The translations under genes were made by a program, and so were the position numbers. The notes beneath the pieces were generated by a model, which was given only the letters and a program-made list of their open reading frames with translations, had not been told where the DNA came from and did not search any database. This document shows positions 1-7,639 of a stretch of DNA of 63,738 nt, piece by piece. Source of the DNA: Bacillota bacterium (GTDB lineage Bacteria > Bacillota > Clostridia > Christensenellales > Aristaeellaceae); contig JAEZHM010000063.1 in assembly GCA_023416585.1 (NCBI GenBank), positions 1-63,738 of the forward strand, in the 5' to 3' direction. How positions within the stretch are numbered: the first letter of the stretch is position 1; each line of letters begins with the position of its first letter.

Positions 1-81
1 ATTGATGGGAGCGCGGGAGATCACTTCGATCTTGCCCTGCCATTCATAATGCTTTTTCAGCGATTCCTGGCGGATGTCCAT
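1..81 (-). CDS. Malic enzyme, N-terminal fragment (runs off the window)
   Basis: Only the first 27 codons are present; the gene continues beyond base 1. The product begins MDIRQESLKKHYEW and goes on QGKIEVISRAPI, which matches the start of bacterial NAD(P)-dependent malic enzymes (oxidative decarboxylation of malate to pyruvate). The start ATG at 81 has a clear AGGAG seven bases upstream on the minus strand. Its 5' untranslated region would run through the row of hairpins at 108-312. The identification rests on a short stretch, so cofactor preference and completeness cannot be judged. Confidence 0.75.
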   Translation of the reverse strand, partial: MDIRQESLKKHYEWQGKIEVISRAPIN

Positions 82-107
82 GAAAGCACACTCCTTTTCA
101 ATAGAAA

Positions 108-312
108 GGGCATGTCGATGCATGCCCGTGGTGTATCGAAAAAGTGGCTTTGCCACTTTTTCGAGTTTTTCCCTCGCTGCACTGCAAAACAGGCTATGCC
201 TTTTTGCGGGCGTTTGCTCGGGTAAGGGAGGAATTTCTTCGAAATTCCAGCGCAAATCACCGCACATGTCGCTGATTTGCGATCTAGAATTGGAGGGCTC
301 CGGCCCTCCAAT
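108..312. repeat. Row of five hairpins in the yqeY/malic enzyme spacer
   Basis: The 311-base gap between the malic enzyme start and yqeY holds no convincing gene. It contains five consecutive inverted repeats: 108-127 (GGGCATG/CATGCCC), 137-163 (12-bp arms CGAAAAAGTGGC), 230-248 (8-bp arms GGAATTTC), 251-281 (9-bp arms CGCAAATCA) and 289-312 (10-bp arms ATTGGAGGGC). A second copy of GATGCATGCCC lies at about 351-361. The second hairpin resembles one at about 5920-5946. None is followed by a long T-run, so simple terminator function is not obvious. I infer an intergenic repeat cluster or structured leader. Confidence 0.7.
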
Positions 313-392
313 ACCTCCCCATAGGTTTTTGACAGCCTGAGGACATTACGATGCATGCCCAGGCGACGGATAGCGGGAGAGCCTTTGTATGG

Positions 393-839
393 TTAGGAAA
401 GAAGCTTTGTAATGACGGCATTGACAAGGCTGCTATCCGCCTTGCCCTTTAATTTGGGCATCAGGGATTTCATTAATAGACCCTTGTCTTTTGCTGTGGG
501 CGAGGCAATGTTCAATTCCGCCAGCGTATCTTGAATAGCTTTTGTTATCTCCGCCTCATTCATGAGCTTTGGCGCAAACTCCTGATATACCGCCATGCGT
601 GCCTTTGCCTCGGCAATGATTTCCATGCGGTCCTTGGGTGCGGTATCAATGGTTTCCTGACATTGGCGGATTTCTTTCAAGACTATGGCATCCTCTTCTT
701 CCTGCGTCAGGTCGGCCCGTTTATCAATGGCTTTGTTTTTCAGCGCGGACAGGAGCAGGGAAAGGGCATCCTTGCGCTCTTTTTCCTTATTCTTGAGGGC
801 TGCCATCATTTCGGCGCGCACTGTATCTATTCTTGACAT
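393..839 (-). CDS. yqeY: YqeY/GatB-domain protein
   Basis: This 148-residue protein belongs to the YqeY family, small helical proteins related to the C-terminal tail domain of the GatB subunit of Asp/Glu-tRNA amidotransferase. The full family length is present, with the charged N-terminal helix (MSRIDTVRAEMMAALKNKEK) and the family tail around GLLMKSLMPKLKGKAD, where GatB-type domains contact tRNA. Its exact role is unsettled; a link to tRNA metabolism is usually inferred. A GGGGG-type ribosome site precedes the ATG at 839. It follows the tRNA cluster on the same strand, but its own promoter at 870-898 and the terminator at 930-961 separate the two. Confidence 0.93.
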   Translation of the reverse strand: MSRIDTVRAEMMAALKNKEKERKDALSLLLSALKNKAIDKRADLTQEEEDAIVLKEIRQCQETIDTAPKDRMEIIAEAKARMAVYQEFAPKLMNEAEITKAIQDTLAELNIASPTAKDKGLLMKSLMPKLKGKADSSLVNAVITKLLS

Positions 840-869
840 GAGAATACCCCCTTGTGATGCTTTTGTGAT

Positions 870-898
870 AGTGTAGCGCCTTTTGGCTTTTTTGTCCA
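870..898 (-). promoter_or_regulatory. Promoter of yqeY
   Basis: On the minus strand a TGGACA -35 (893-898) is followed after 17 bases by a TACACT -10 (870-875). It sits about 30 bases upstream of the yqeY start and downstream of the tRNA terminator. Confidence 0.55.
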
Positions 899-929
899 GC
901 GCGATGAAATCAATGTGGATAGTTACGCA

Positions 930-961
930 TAAAAAAAGAAACCGTCATTTCTGACGGTTTC
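930..961 (-). terminator. Terminator of the tRNA operon
   Basis: A 10-bp perfect stem (arms at 938-947 and 952-961, GAAACCGTCA) with a four-base loop is followed on the minus strand by seven U residues. It begins only five bases after the encoded CCA of the last tRNA. Confidence 0.9.
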
Positions 962-966
962 CAAGC

Positions 967-1040
<74 letters not shown>

Positions 1041-1044
1041 ATTG

Positions 1045-1119
1045 TGGAGCGGTAGACGAGATTCGAACTCGCGACATCCACCTTGGCAAGGTGGCACTCT
1101 ACCACTGAGCTACTACCGC
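1045..1119 (-). tRNA. tRNA-Gly (anticodon GCC)
   Basis: Minus-strand cloverleaf with acceptor stem GCGGTAG/CTACCGC, anticodon loop TTGCCAA (anticodon GCC), T-arm GAGTTCGAATCTC and encoded CCA at 1045-1047. Only four bases separate it from the next tRNA-Gly, so both are cut from one transcript. Confidence 0.97.
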
Positions 1120-1142
1120 ACGCTCCGCAGGATCAAAGGAAT

Positions 1143-1226
1143 TGGTGCGGACGAAGAGACTTGAACTCTTACGCCATTAGGCACCAGATCCTAAGTCTGG
1201 CGCGTCTGCCATTCCGCCACGCCCGC
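1143..1226 (-). tRNA. tRNA-Leu (anticodon TAG)
   Basis: Type II tRNA of 84 bases on the minus strand: acceptor stem GCGGGCG paired to CGTCCGC with one G-T pair, anticodon loop CTTAGGA (anticodon TAG), a long variable arm (TGCCTAATGGCGT) and encoded CCA at 1143-1145. It is the first gene of the cluster. Confidence 0.97.
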
Positions 1227-1311
1227 AAAAACCTAGGATGTTCAAGGGCTGCAAAGGATGTTCACCCATTCATAACCCTTGGCGCCGCTCCCGGATTAAG
1301 CCGCGAGAAGA

Positions 1312-1341
1312 ATATTACCACATTTTACAGCCGGATGTCAA
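1312..1341 (-). promoter_or_regulatory. Promoter of the tRNA-Leu-Gly-Gly operon
   Basis: A perfect TTGACA (1336-1341, minus strand) is followed after 18 bases by TAATAT (1312-1317), with TGG just before the -10. It lies about 85 bases upstream of tRNA-Leu. Confidence 0.75.
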
Positions 1342-1436
1342 GACCAAAATAGCGCTAAAAAATAACGTACTGCATTAGAAAATAACAGATTACAGTATGA
1401 AATAGCGCATTGCGATAGAAAAAAATGCTTGGCCTA

Positions 1437-1549
1437 TTGCCAGAGCAAGGATTCACATGGTATAATCTCCTTTGTGACAAACGGACGGTCCTCTGTCTGG
1501 AAGAATTATTGGCCGGGCACGAACGTCTATGAGGGAAGGAGGAACTATC
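1437..1549 (+). promoter_or_regulatory. rplS promoter and untranslated leader
   Basis: TTGCCA (1437-1442), an 18-base spacer and TATAAT (1461-1466) preceded by TGG form a strong promoter. The roughly 75-base leader that follows, up to the AAGGAGG site, is where Firmicutes carry the L19 autoregulatory leader RNA. I cannot confirm that motif by eye, so the leader function is inference from position. Confidence 0.6.
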
Positions 1550-1900
1550 ATGAGCGAAATTATCCGTTCCATTGAAAAAGCGCAACTCCGTACCGATCTG
1601 CCTAAATTCAACGTTGGCGACACCGTACGCGTATGGGTCAAAGTTGTTGAAGGCAGCCGCGAACGTCTGCAGGCGTTTGAGGGAACCGTAATGGCTAAAC
1701 GTAATGGCAGCATCCGGGAAACGTTCACCGTCCGCCGCGTATCCTACGGCATTGGCGTGGAGCGTACATTCCCCTTGCATTCCCCCCGTGTGGACCGTAT
1801 TGAAATCATCCGTAAGGGTAAGGTCCGCAGGGCTAAGCTGTACTATTTGAGGAATTTGCAGGGCAAGGCTGCCAAGATCAAAGAGGCCAACCGTACCTGA
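1550..1900 (+). CDS. rplS: 50S ribosomal protein L19
   Basis: The 116-residue product is L19, a large-subunit protein at the interface with the 30S subunit. Recognisable stretches are FNVGDTVRVWVKVVEGSRER near residues 20-40, the RNA-contacting RRVSYGIGVERTFPLHSPRV and the basic tail KVRRAKLYYLRNLQGKAAKI. The ATG at 1550 is chosen because GGGAAGGAGG precedes it; an in-frame ATG at 1529 lacks a ribosome site. The gene is monocistronic, with its own promoter and a strong terminator. Confidence 0.98.
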   Translation: MSEIIRSIEKAQLRTDLPKFNVGDTVRVWVKVVEGSRERLQAFEGTVMAKRNGSIRETFTVRRVSYGIGVERTFPLHSPRVDRIEIIRKGKVRRAKLYYLRNLQGKAAKIKEANRT

Positions 1901-1914
1901 TAGGAAAAAACAAG

Positions 1915-1956
1915 GCTGCCGTAACTGGGATTTATCCCGGTCCGGCAGCTTTTTTT
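1915..1956 (+). terminator. Terminator of rplS (probably bidirectional)
   Basis: Arms GCTGCCG (1915-1921) and CGGCAGC (1943-1949) enclose a smaller GGGATTTATCCC hairpin and are followed by seven T. Read on the minus strand the stem ends near a run of six T (1905-1910), so it can also end the convergent gene at 1955. Confidence 0.88.
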
Positions 1957-2758
1957 ATAGGCTCCTGATGAAACTGGGGAATTGGGCCAGCACGATTCCC
2001 GGCTCCTCCAGGGTGATATCCCAGCGCTTGACCCATTCTAAGGAATAGAAGCCGTCATATCCGCCTTCTTTTAGAAGGCTTACGCACTTTTTCAGCGGTA
2101 GATCGCCTTGACCAACCATCTTATAGTGGACACGCTCCTTCTCCCACACGCTGTCTTTTATGTGTACATGCTTCAAATAAGGCTTCAAATTGTTATATGT
2201 CTCCTCTGGGTCTTCCCCGAGGAAACGGTAGGGGTGGTGCACATCCCATAAAACGCCGACGCTACTCGAGCCTATGGATGCAATGAGCCGGTTAAGCTTC
2301 TTGCTGTCGGCCCAGACGCCATGTGTCTCCAGTAAAAGCATGATACCTTGGGTGCCGGCATAGGCGGCCAACTCCTGCGCTGTCTCCCGTACCAATCCTT
2401 CATCCACGCTTCCCGTGGGCTGGGGAACGGGTGGGGCGGCAAACACCCGCACATAGGGCGCTGAAAGCTTATGAGCCAAGTCTACATATGTTTTAACTTC
2501 CAAGGCGGTACGGTCAAGGTTTTCCCGCTGGTACAAAAGACAGTCGCTGTCCAGACAGGGGATGAAAAGCGACAGCGCACTCAGTTTTTCCATTGTATTT
2601 TCCAATTGACCGGATCCAAACTCAGGTACAGAGGGTGCAGAAATGTCCTTGCCCACACCCCTTACTTCAATGCCATTATATTGAAGGTCATGGGCTGCGG
2701 CGGCAATCTCCCCCCAGTTCCAACGGGGGCAGCCCAGGGTGGAAAAACTGATTTTCAT
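1955..2758 (-). CDS. Sugar phosphate isomerase/epimerase-like TIM-barrel protein
   Basis: A 267-residue member of the xylose-isomerase-like TIM-barrel superfamily (AP endonuclease family 2). Visible family features are the N-terminal strand MKISFSTLGCPRWNW, the acidic metal-ligand stretch LLLETHGVWADS (Glu at the end of a strand), VLWDVHHPYR, HVHIKDS and the C-terminal GFYSLEWVKRW. These metal-binding His/Glu/Asp positions are typical of isomerases and epimerases of small sugars, inositols or hydroxypyruvate; the substrate is not evident. I take the ATG at 2758 because GGGGG lies a suitable distance upstream; the ATG at 2767 is only two bases from it. It is transcribed alone, from the promoter at 2799-2827. 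Confidence 0.8.
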   Translation of the reverse strand: MKISFSTLGCPRWNWGEIAAAAHDLQYNGIEVRGVGKDISAPSVPEFGSGQLENTMEKLSALSLFIPCLDSDCLLYQRENLDRTALEVKTYVDLAHKLSAPYVRVFAAPPVPQPTGSVDEGLVRETAQELAAYAGTQGIMLLLETHGVWADSKKLNRLIASIGSSSVGVLWDVHHPYRFLGEDPEETYNNLKPYLKHVHIKDSVWEKERVHYKMVGQGDLPLKKCVSLLKEGGYDGFYSLEWVKRWDITLEEPGIVLAQFPSFIRSL

Positions 2759-2798
2759 AAGGCACATATCCCCCTGAATCCATCATTTTTGCTGCCTA

Positions 2799-2827
2799 AT
2801 GATACCATTCTACGAAAAAACGGTCAA
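2799..2827 (-). promoter_or_regulatory. Promoter of the TIM-barrel gene
   Basis: TTGACC (2822-2827, minus strand), 17-base spacer, TATCAT (2799-2804) with the extended-type TGG in front. It sits 40 bases upstream of the chosen start. Confidence 0.7.
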
Positions 2828-2862
2828 GTACATCATATATGCAGAAAAAAATACAACAGTGG

Positions 2863-2891
2863 CAGACATAAGATGTATTTCGTGTTATAAT
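2863..2891 (+). promoter_or_regulatory. Promoter candidate for the cas6-like gene; rest of the spacer empty
   Basis: CAGACA (2863-2868), 17 bases, TATAAT (2886-2891). It points at the Cas6-like gene 180 bases on, leaving a long leader (about 2900-3071) in which I see no clear structure or gene. No CRISPR-like repeats occur anywhere in the 304-base spacer. Confidence 0.5.
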
Positions 2892-3071
2892 GTACCATAA
2901 GTGTAAATTTCCTTCCCCTTGTCATTAGCCACAGAAAGATCATTACCCGGCACATCTGCTCCATCATAAGGAGCATAGGGTAAATGAAGGGAGGCAGGCA
3001 GGCGGTTTGGAAACCCGCCGGATTACGGTTTATCCGCTTCCGTACTGTAGGCAGAAAAAGAGGATCGATAC

Positions 3072-3800
3072 ATGCGAATGATGGTTACGGTACTGTTGGA
3101 AAAAAACACGCTGCCCAGGGATTATCGGCCGTGGATCAGCAAGCTTTTGCATGCAGCGCTGACCAGGCAGGGTGGTGAACAGCTTAAGCAGCAGCATTTC
3201 GGCAGCGCGTCGGGGAAGCTGTTCAGCTTTTCTGTATATTTGCCCAAAAGCCGTTTTGGGCAGGAAATCGTGCTGGAAAGCAACTACATCAAGGTTATTT
3301 TTTCAGCCTATGATGAAAACACGTTCGATGATTTTTTTCTGGCCATGATGGGTATGCAGAGCCAGAGAGTGGACATGGAGGAGAATGCGTTTCAGGTATC
3401 CTCCGTGGTGCGGATCATTGAAAAAACAGTTCAGGAATCTCAGATCAACATCCATATGCTTAGCCCTTTGGTTGTTCATAGCGGAGCGATGGGCAGGCAG
3501 GAAAGCCACGGATGTCTGGGTGTCCGGGATACGGAATTTGAGATGTATTTGCGTTCCGCTGTGGCGGGGATGCTGCCCGTGGCCAACCTGAATGCCGAAA
3601 TACTGTCGACGCTTCATGTTGCCGCAAGTGACGAATCTGGCTGCAAAGAAGCCCACGTGCTGCATAAGGGCAGATTTTACAGAAGCACGCTGGGGAATTT
3701 GCAGCTAAGCGGGGAACCCGCGCTCCTGAATCTTTTATACCATGGGGGCATGGGGGAGTTGCGTGAAGAAGGGTTTGGGCTGTTTGAACTAAACTCATGA
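3072..3800 (+). CDS. cas6: Solitary Cas6-type CRISPR RNA endonuclease
   Basis: The 242-residue product has the marks of Cas6, which cuts CRISPR precursor RNA in the repeat: an N-terminal ferredoxin-like strand (MVTVLLEKNTLPRDYRPWIS), KLFSFSVYLPKSRFG at 49-63, the central LSPLVVHSG, and a C-terminal glycine-rich loop, YHGGMGELREEGFGLFEL. His42 and Lys49 fall near the positions used for catalysis in archaeal Cas6; this assignment is inference. No other cas gene and no repeat array lies in the window, so it is either an orphan or acts on an array elsewhere. It is expressed alone, between its own promoter and terminator. The ATG at 3072 has AGAGG upstream. Confidence 0.82.
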   Translation: MRMMVTVLLEKNTLPRDYRPWISKLLHAALTRQGGEQLKQQHFGSASGKLFSFSVYLPKSRFGQEIVLESNYIKVIFSAYDENTFDDFFLAMMGMQSQRVDMEENAFQVSSVVRIIEKTVQESQINIHMLSPLVVHSGAMGRQESHGCLGVRDTEFEMYLRSAVAGMLPVANLNAEILSTLHVAASDESGCKEAHVLHKGRFYRSTLGNLQLSGEPALLNLLYHGGMGELREEGFGLFELNS

Positions 3801-3821
3801 TCAATACATGGTATCATTTTG

Positions 3822-3848
3822 CCGCCGAAGGTTTCGGCGGTTTTTTTT
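3822..3848 (+). terminator. Terminator of the cas6-like gene
   Basis: CCGCCGAA and TTCGGCGG arms with a short loop, followed by eight T (3841-3848), 22 bases after the stop codon. Confidence 0.9.
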
Positions 3849-3895
3849 GAAGATATTGGCGTGATCAATCGTTCTTTTGTCAAGGGAGCACCTCT

Positions 3896-3924
3896 TTTCC
3901 AAGGTGGCCCAACTGTGGTATAAT
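3896..3924 (+). promoter_or_regulatory. Promoter of the CapA-like gene
   Basis: TTTCCA (3896-3901), 17 bases, TATAAT (3919-3924), with TGTGG directly before the -10 as in the rplS promoter. Ends 34 bases before the GTG start. Confidence 0.65.
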
Positions 3925-3958
3925 CAGGAGCGAATCGCGACGGGAGGAACGGAGAGAA

Positions 3959-5329
3959 GTGAGAGGCGTACGCAGACGGGGTATTTCCTTTGGTACGGTG
4001 TTCATGCTGCTGATCACCATAGCAGTGGCAGGCGCCTGTTCTGTTGTGCTGCCCCGGCTTGCCGGGAACATGGAGATGAGGATTGATACCCAACAGATTG
4101 CAAACGCCATCACCAGTTCGCTTGATCTGCCGGAATTGACCCTGTCGGATATACCCATCTTTCCAAAGCCTGCTGATACGGAAAGCGCTGCCACCATGCC
4201 GCCAGGCGCAATTACCATGAACGGCGGAGCGGTTACCCAGGCGCCAACGATTACCTCTAACCCGTCGGTTACCCCGGCTCCAGGCCCAAGAACATTCACG
4301 CTTACTGTTGCGGGCACCATGACCTTTGACTCGGAAATCCGCAAGGCTGCTTATAGCAGTGAAAGCAAGACATATGACTACACCCCGTCTTTTGCTCTGA
4401 TCAATCAGGGGGTTTCTTCTGATCTTTGCCTTGCCACATTGGAAAACACTTTGGTGAACGACGGAAAGCTGAGCGATGTCAATGTGACGGCGGATGTGCT
4501 TGCCGGGATAGCATCAGCCGGGTTGGACATGCTGGCGCTTGGACACGATCATATTCTGGATCTGGGCCTTGAGGGGCTTAACAAAACGGCGGCTGCCGTG
4601 CGCAATGCGGGCTTTACCGCTCTTGGAATTCAAACGGAAAAGCAGGAGACGCAAAGCCCATTGATCATCAATCTGAATGGAGTTCAGGTGGCTTTCCTCC
4701 ATTATACGGATATGATGAGCAACACGGGGAAGAAAGCCATCAAGGCGGAGGATTGCGCTTATGCCGTGCCTGCATATCAGCCGGAGGTTGTCGCGTCGGA
4801 TATACAGGCGGCCCGAAGCCAGGGAGCCCAGGTGGTGATCGTTATGATCCACTGGGATTCCGGCAGCCAGAACAAAGCGACGCAGGAGCAGCAGAATATA
4901 GCGCAGTCTGTTGCCGATGCCGGGGCAGATATTCTCCTAGGCGCACATAGTAAGGTGGTGCTGCCCATTGCGTACCTGACTGGCAATAGGCCGGATGGCA
5001 CCAAACGGCCCACTCTGGTTTGCTATTCCCTGGGCGCACTGCTTACAGGTTCCAGATCGAATTCGAATATTGCCGGCATGCTGCTTCATCTGAATATCTC
5101 CCTTGATCCTGCTTCCGGTGTGGTGGCCTTTGACAAGGTGGAATATACCCCTACTTATATCTGGCGATATAAGGAGAACGGGCATTATGTATATCAGGTA
5201 ATCGCCAGTAACCAAAAAGCCCCGGAGAGCATGGATACAAGCCAGCGGGATGTGATGCAGCGAGCCCTGGATCGCATCAACAAGCAGATGATGGATTCGC
5301 CGGCCAAGCTTCGCGTTGCGGCAGAATAA
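3959..5329 (+). CDS. CapA-family membrane-anchored protein
   Basis: A 456-residue CapA-type protein, related to the poly-gamma-glutamate capsule protein and to calcineurin-like phosphoesterases. After a basic N-terminus comes one membrane segment (about residues 12-33), then a Pro/Thr-rich linker (about 75-118) and the CapA domain (LTVAGTMTFDSEI to the end). The usual metal-site motifs are altered: the first strand reads AGTMTFD rather than GDxxF, and later ones HWDSGSQ and LLGAHSKVV rather than HWGxE and GAHPHV. This may mean a changed active site. The GTG start is supported by GGGAGGAACGGAGAG upstream. It is monocistronic. Transported or modified substrate unknown. Confidence 0.82.
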   Translation: MRGVRRRGISFGTVFMLLITIAVAGACSVVLPRLAGNMEMRIDTQQIANAITSSLDLPELTLSDIPIFPKPADTESAATMPPGAITMNGGAVTQAPTITSNPSVTPAPGPRTFTLTVAGTMTFDSEIRKAAYSSESKTYDYTPSFALINQGVSSDLCLATLENTLVNDGKLSDVNVTADVLAGIASAGLDMLALGHDHILDLGLEGLNKTAAAVRNAGFTALGIQTEKQETQSPLIINLNGVQVAFLHYTDMMSNTGKKAIKAEDCAYAVPAYQPEVVASDIQAARSQGAQVVIVMIHWDSGSQNKATQEQQNIAQSVADAGADILLGAHSKVVLPIAYLTGNRPDGTKRPTLVCYSLGALLTGSRSNSNIAGMLLHLNISLDPASGVVAFDKVEYTPTYIWRYKENGHYVYQVIASNQKAPESMDTSQRDVMQRALDRINKQMMDSPAKLRVAAE

Positions 5330-5951
5330 GGCAGAAACCTTATATAGTATGACGCCCTGCTCTCCTTGGTGGAAAGCGGGGCGTTTACATAATTACTATA
5401 AGCTTAAGCAAATTTTGTTATCTTTCTGGCTATAGAAGAAGGGGATTTCGCACCTGCGGGCGCGAACAGGGCTTTCCTTCCATCTGGCTCAATCGTCGCA
5501 CTGCAAACGAGAGTTCGCATTGCTTGTTTCGCCAGCCTCCTTCGCCTCGCTTCATCCCTCCATCTGGCTCAATCGGCGCGCTGACTCGCTGCTGCTCGCA
5601 TCGCTTGTTTCGCCAGCCTCCTTCACCCCTCCCTTATCCGCCACCGGCGGGGTCGGGGCTACGGAGCCACAGGCGGCGCTTCGACTTTGGAGCCCTGGAC
5701 CTTCGGATGCAATCTCCCCTATCCATTTAGAAAGCAAAAAAACTGAGGGGAGCAACGAGGGGGCCGCAGATCCCTCGTTTGTAATCGTGTCGCCCGGCTT
5801 TGCCGGGCGCGCGGGGCGCTTGCGGAGCAAGCTTTCCTTATACGGTTTCCTGGCCGTATGCCTAAGCCGGACTAGCGTAGCGCAGGCCGCGATGGAGGCA
5901 TACAAGGAAATCGTGCGAAATCGATAAAATGGCATCGCCATTTATCGAACC
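5330..5951. repeat. Gene-free spacer built from dispersed hairpin repeats
   Basis: No credible gene is seen in these 622 bases. 5445-5477 (starting ATTTCGCACCTGCGGGC) recurs with two changes at 51504-51536. 5692-5710 (GCCCTGGACCTTCGGATGC) recurs exactly at 51541-51559. Two copies of a unit of about 67 bases, both beginning TCCATCTGGCTCAATCG, lie at about 5479-5545 and 5559-5626; a third, inverted copy is at 25242-25293. Further hairpins are CGCCCGGCTTTGCCGGGCG at about 5791-5809 and CGATAAAATGGC/GCCATTTATCG at about 5921-5946. An open frame of 135 codons through the repeats is low-complexity and unlikely to be coding. Confidence 0.8.
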
Positions 5952-7445
5952 TTAGCGGTATCTCCGGCTAGTAGGCTTGGGCAGGGTACCGCCTTTGCCG
6001 GTAAACCGCCTGGATACGCGGCGCGTGATCTTGATCAGCAGGAACAGGCCGCCGACAGTCATAAAGGCCACGACAATCAGTTCAAGTGTGATTCGGGGGA
6101 AGGGATTGGGATCCTCATAGGTTTCTTTAATGATCTCCTCTATGGACTTGGGTGCGTTTTCGCGTATCTGAATGCTTCTGGAAGCCACCAGGGCATATTC
6201 CACCGGGTCGCTGCTGCCGTCGGGGGGAAAGTAGGTAAGCGTGCCCATTTGCTCCCCGGCATTGATGGGGGCAGCAAAATCGCGTATGTACTCAATAATA
6301 ACGTACTGCTGCAGGTTTCTTGACATGGATTTCACTTGGTCGATGGTGGCAACAATGGCCGCCGTGGCTGAAGTATCCAAGGGAACCAGGTTTAACGGAA
6401 GGCGGCCCAGATCCGGGTCATCCTTGGAAAAGCCGGTGGTCTCCAATTCAATGGGGTTCATGTCGTACAGTTCCACCGGCGATACGCTGACATATTGGGA
6501 AAACCCGTATTCCATCAGCTTTTTCGTATCGGTCCACCGGCCGGGGCTGCTGGTGAAAAATACAACGGAAATGAGGCTTACTCCGTCTTTGGATGCGGAA
6601 CCCACATAACAGTAGCCGGCGGGGTTAGTGAAACCTGTTTTGATACCGTTGGCGTAACCGTAAAAATACTTATTGTTCTCACCTTGCACCATCAGGGGAT
6701 TGTTGCCGTTGCTCACCGTCCGGGCCTTTTGCATATTGCTTTTGGGAAGCGAATAGGAGGTGGTGGCGGCAATCTGCCTGAAGGTGCTGTTGTTCATGGC
6801 TTCTTTGGCGATGATGGCCATATCCCTTGCGGTGGTGTAGTGGTTTTCGTCATGCAGGCCGTTCGGGTTGGCAAATTGGGTGGAAGTGCAGCCCATGTAT
6901 TTTGCGGTCTCGTTCATCAGGTTCACAAAGTCCGGGATAGAGCCGGATATTGCTTCGGCGATAGCGTTGGCTCCCTCGTTACCGGAACGGATCATGGTGG
7001 CGTACAGAAGGTCTTCAAACCGGATTGTCTCCCCTGCTGACAGAGGAATGACGGATGAGCCTTCCGGTAAGTTCACATCCTCATCGCTGATGGTGACGGT
7101 CTCATCCATCATATCATTTGTTTTTCCAAAGGTCAGACCTAAAAACGTCGTCATGATTTTAGTGGTGGATGCGGGAAACATTCTTTGGTCAGCATTTTTT
7201 TCAAAGATCACTTCTCCGGTATTGGCCTCGATTAGAATGGCGGAAGTGGCAATCAACTGATCTTCCTGCAGGTTCTCGGGGTGTTCCGGATCGTATGGAT
7301 TTGCGTCAGATGGCTCTTTGGGAGGTACAAACTTGTTTTCACCCGTCTGATTTTCCGCAATAGCTGTGAATAAAAAGACCGGCAGGATGAGAAAAATGCA
7401 TAGCCATGTTCCAAAACGGAACGCTATTTTTGTGTGGCGCCGCAT
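5952..7445 (-). CDS. dacA: D-alanyl-D-alanine carboxypeptidase (DacA/PBP5 type)
   Basis: This 497-residue serine peptidase trims the terminal D-Ala of peptidoglycan stem peptides outside the membrane. An N-terminal signal (about residues 8-30) is followed by the peptidase S11 domain with all three active-site motifs: SxxK as STTK at 93-96, SGN at 154-156 and KTG at 269-271. A PBP5-type C-terminal beta domain comes next, then a membrane segment (about 460-482) and a basic tail. The transmembrane anchor, rather than the amphipathic helix of E. coli PBP5, is common in Clostridia. CAGGAGGG precedes the ATG. It is monocistronic, with a promoter at 7492-7520 and a repeat-filled spacer downstream. 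Confidence 0.93.
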   Translation of the reverse strand: MRRHTKIAFRFGTWLCIFLILPVFLFTAIAENQTGENKFVPPKEPSDANPYDPEHPENLQEDQLIATSAILIEANTGEVIFEKNADQRMFPASTTKIMTTFLGLTFGKTNDMMDETVTISDEDVNLPEGSSVIPLSAGETIRFEDLLYATMIRSGNEGANAIAEAISGSIPDFVNLMNETAKYMGCTSTQFANPNGLHDENHYTTARDMAIIAKEAMNNSTFRQIAATTSYSLPKSNMQKARTVSNGNNPLMVQGENNKYFYGYANGIKTGFTNPAGYCYVGSASKDGVSLISVVFFTSSPGRWTDTKKLMEYGFSQYVSVSPVELYDMNPIELETTGFSKDDPDLGRLPLNLVPLDTSATAAIVATIDQVKSMSRNLQQYVIIEYIRDFAAPINAGEQMGTLTYFPPDGSSDPVEYALVASRSIQIRENAPKSIEEIIKETYEDPNPFPRITLELIVVAFMTVGGLFLLIKITRRVSRRFTGKGGTLPKPTSRRYR

Positions 7446-7491
7446 AACATCCCTCCTGAAACTCTTGCTTGGTTGGAATCCATAATAAAAT

Positions 7492-7520
7492 AGTATATAC
7501 GGTTTTCGATTTTTTGTACA
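7492..7520 (-). promoter_or_regulatory. Promoter of dacA
   Basis: Minus strand TGTACA (7515-7520), 17-base spacer, TATACT (7492-7497), about 45 bases upstream of the dacA start. Confidence 0.6.
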
Positions 7521-7639
7521 GCGAACGTCTTTTTGGATGATGCAATGTTCCCGGCATACTTTTCATCTGAGCAGCATAGAATACAGGGGGACATCTAATC
7601 AAAGCAAATAGCAGCATTTTGGGAGGAGCAATTGGGAGT

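Noticed and set aside
2892..3071. Search for CRISPR repeats or a leader next to the Cas6 gene
   Set aside because: No repeated unit of 25-40 bases with regular spacing is present here or elsewhere in the window.
5520..5927. Open frame of 135 codons between the CapA gene and dacA
   Set aside because: It runs through tandem non-coding repeats, has low-complexity Ser/Pro/Leu composition and no ribosome site; open frames also exist on the other strand over the same repeats.
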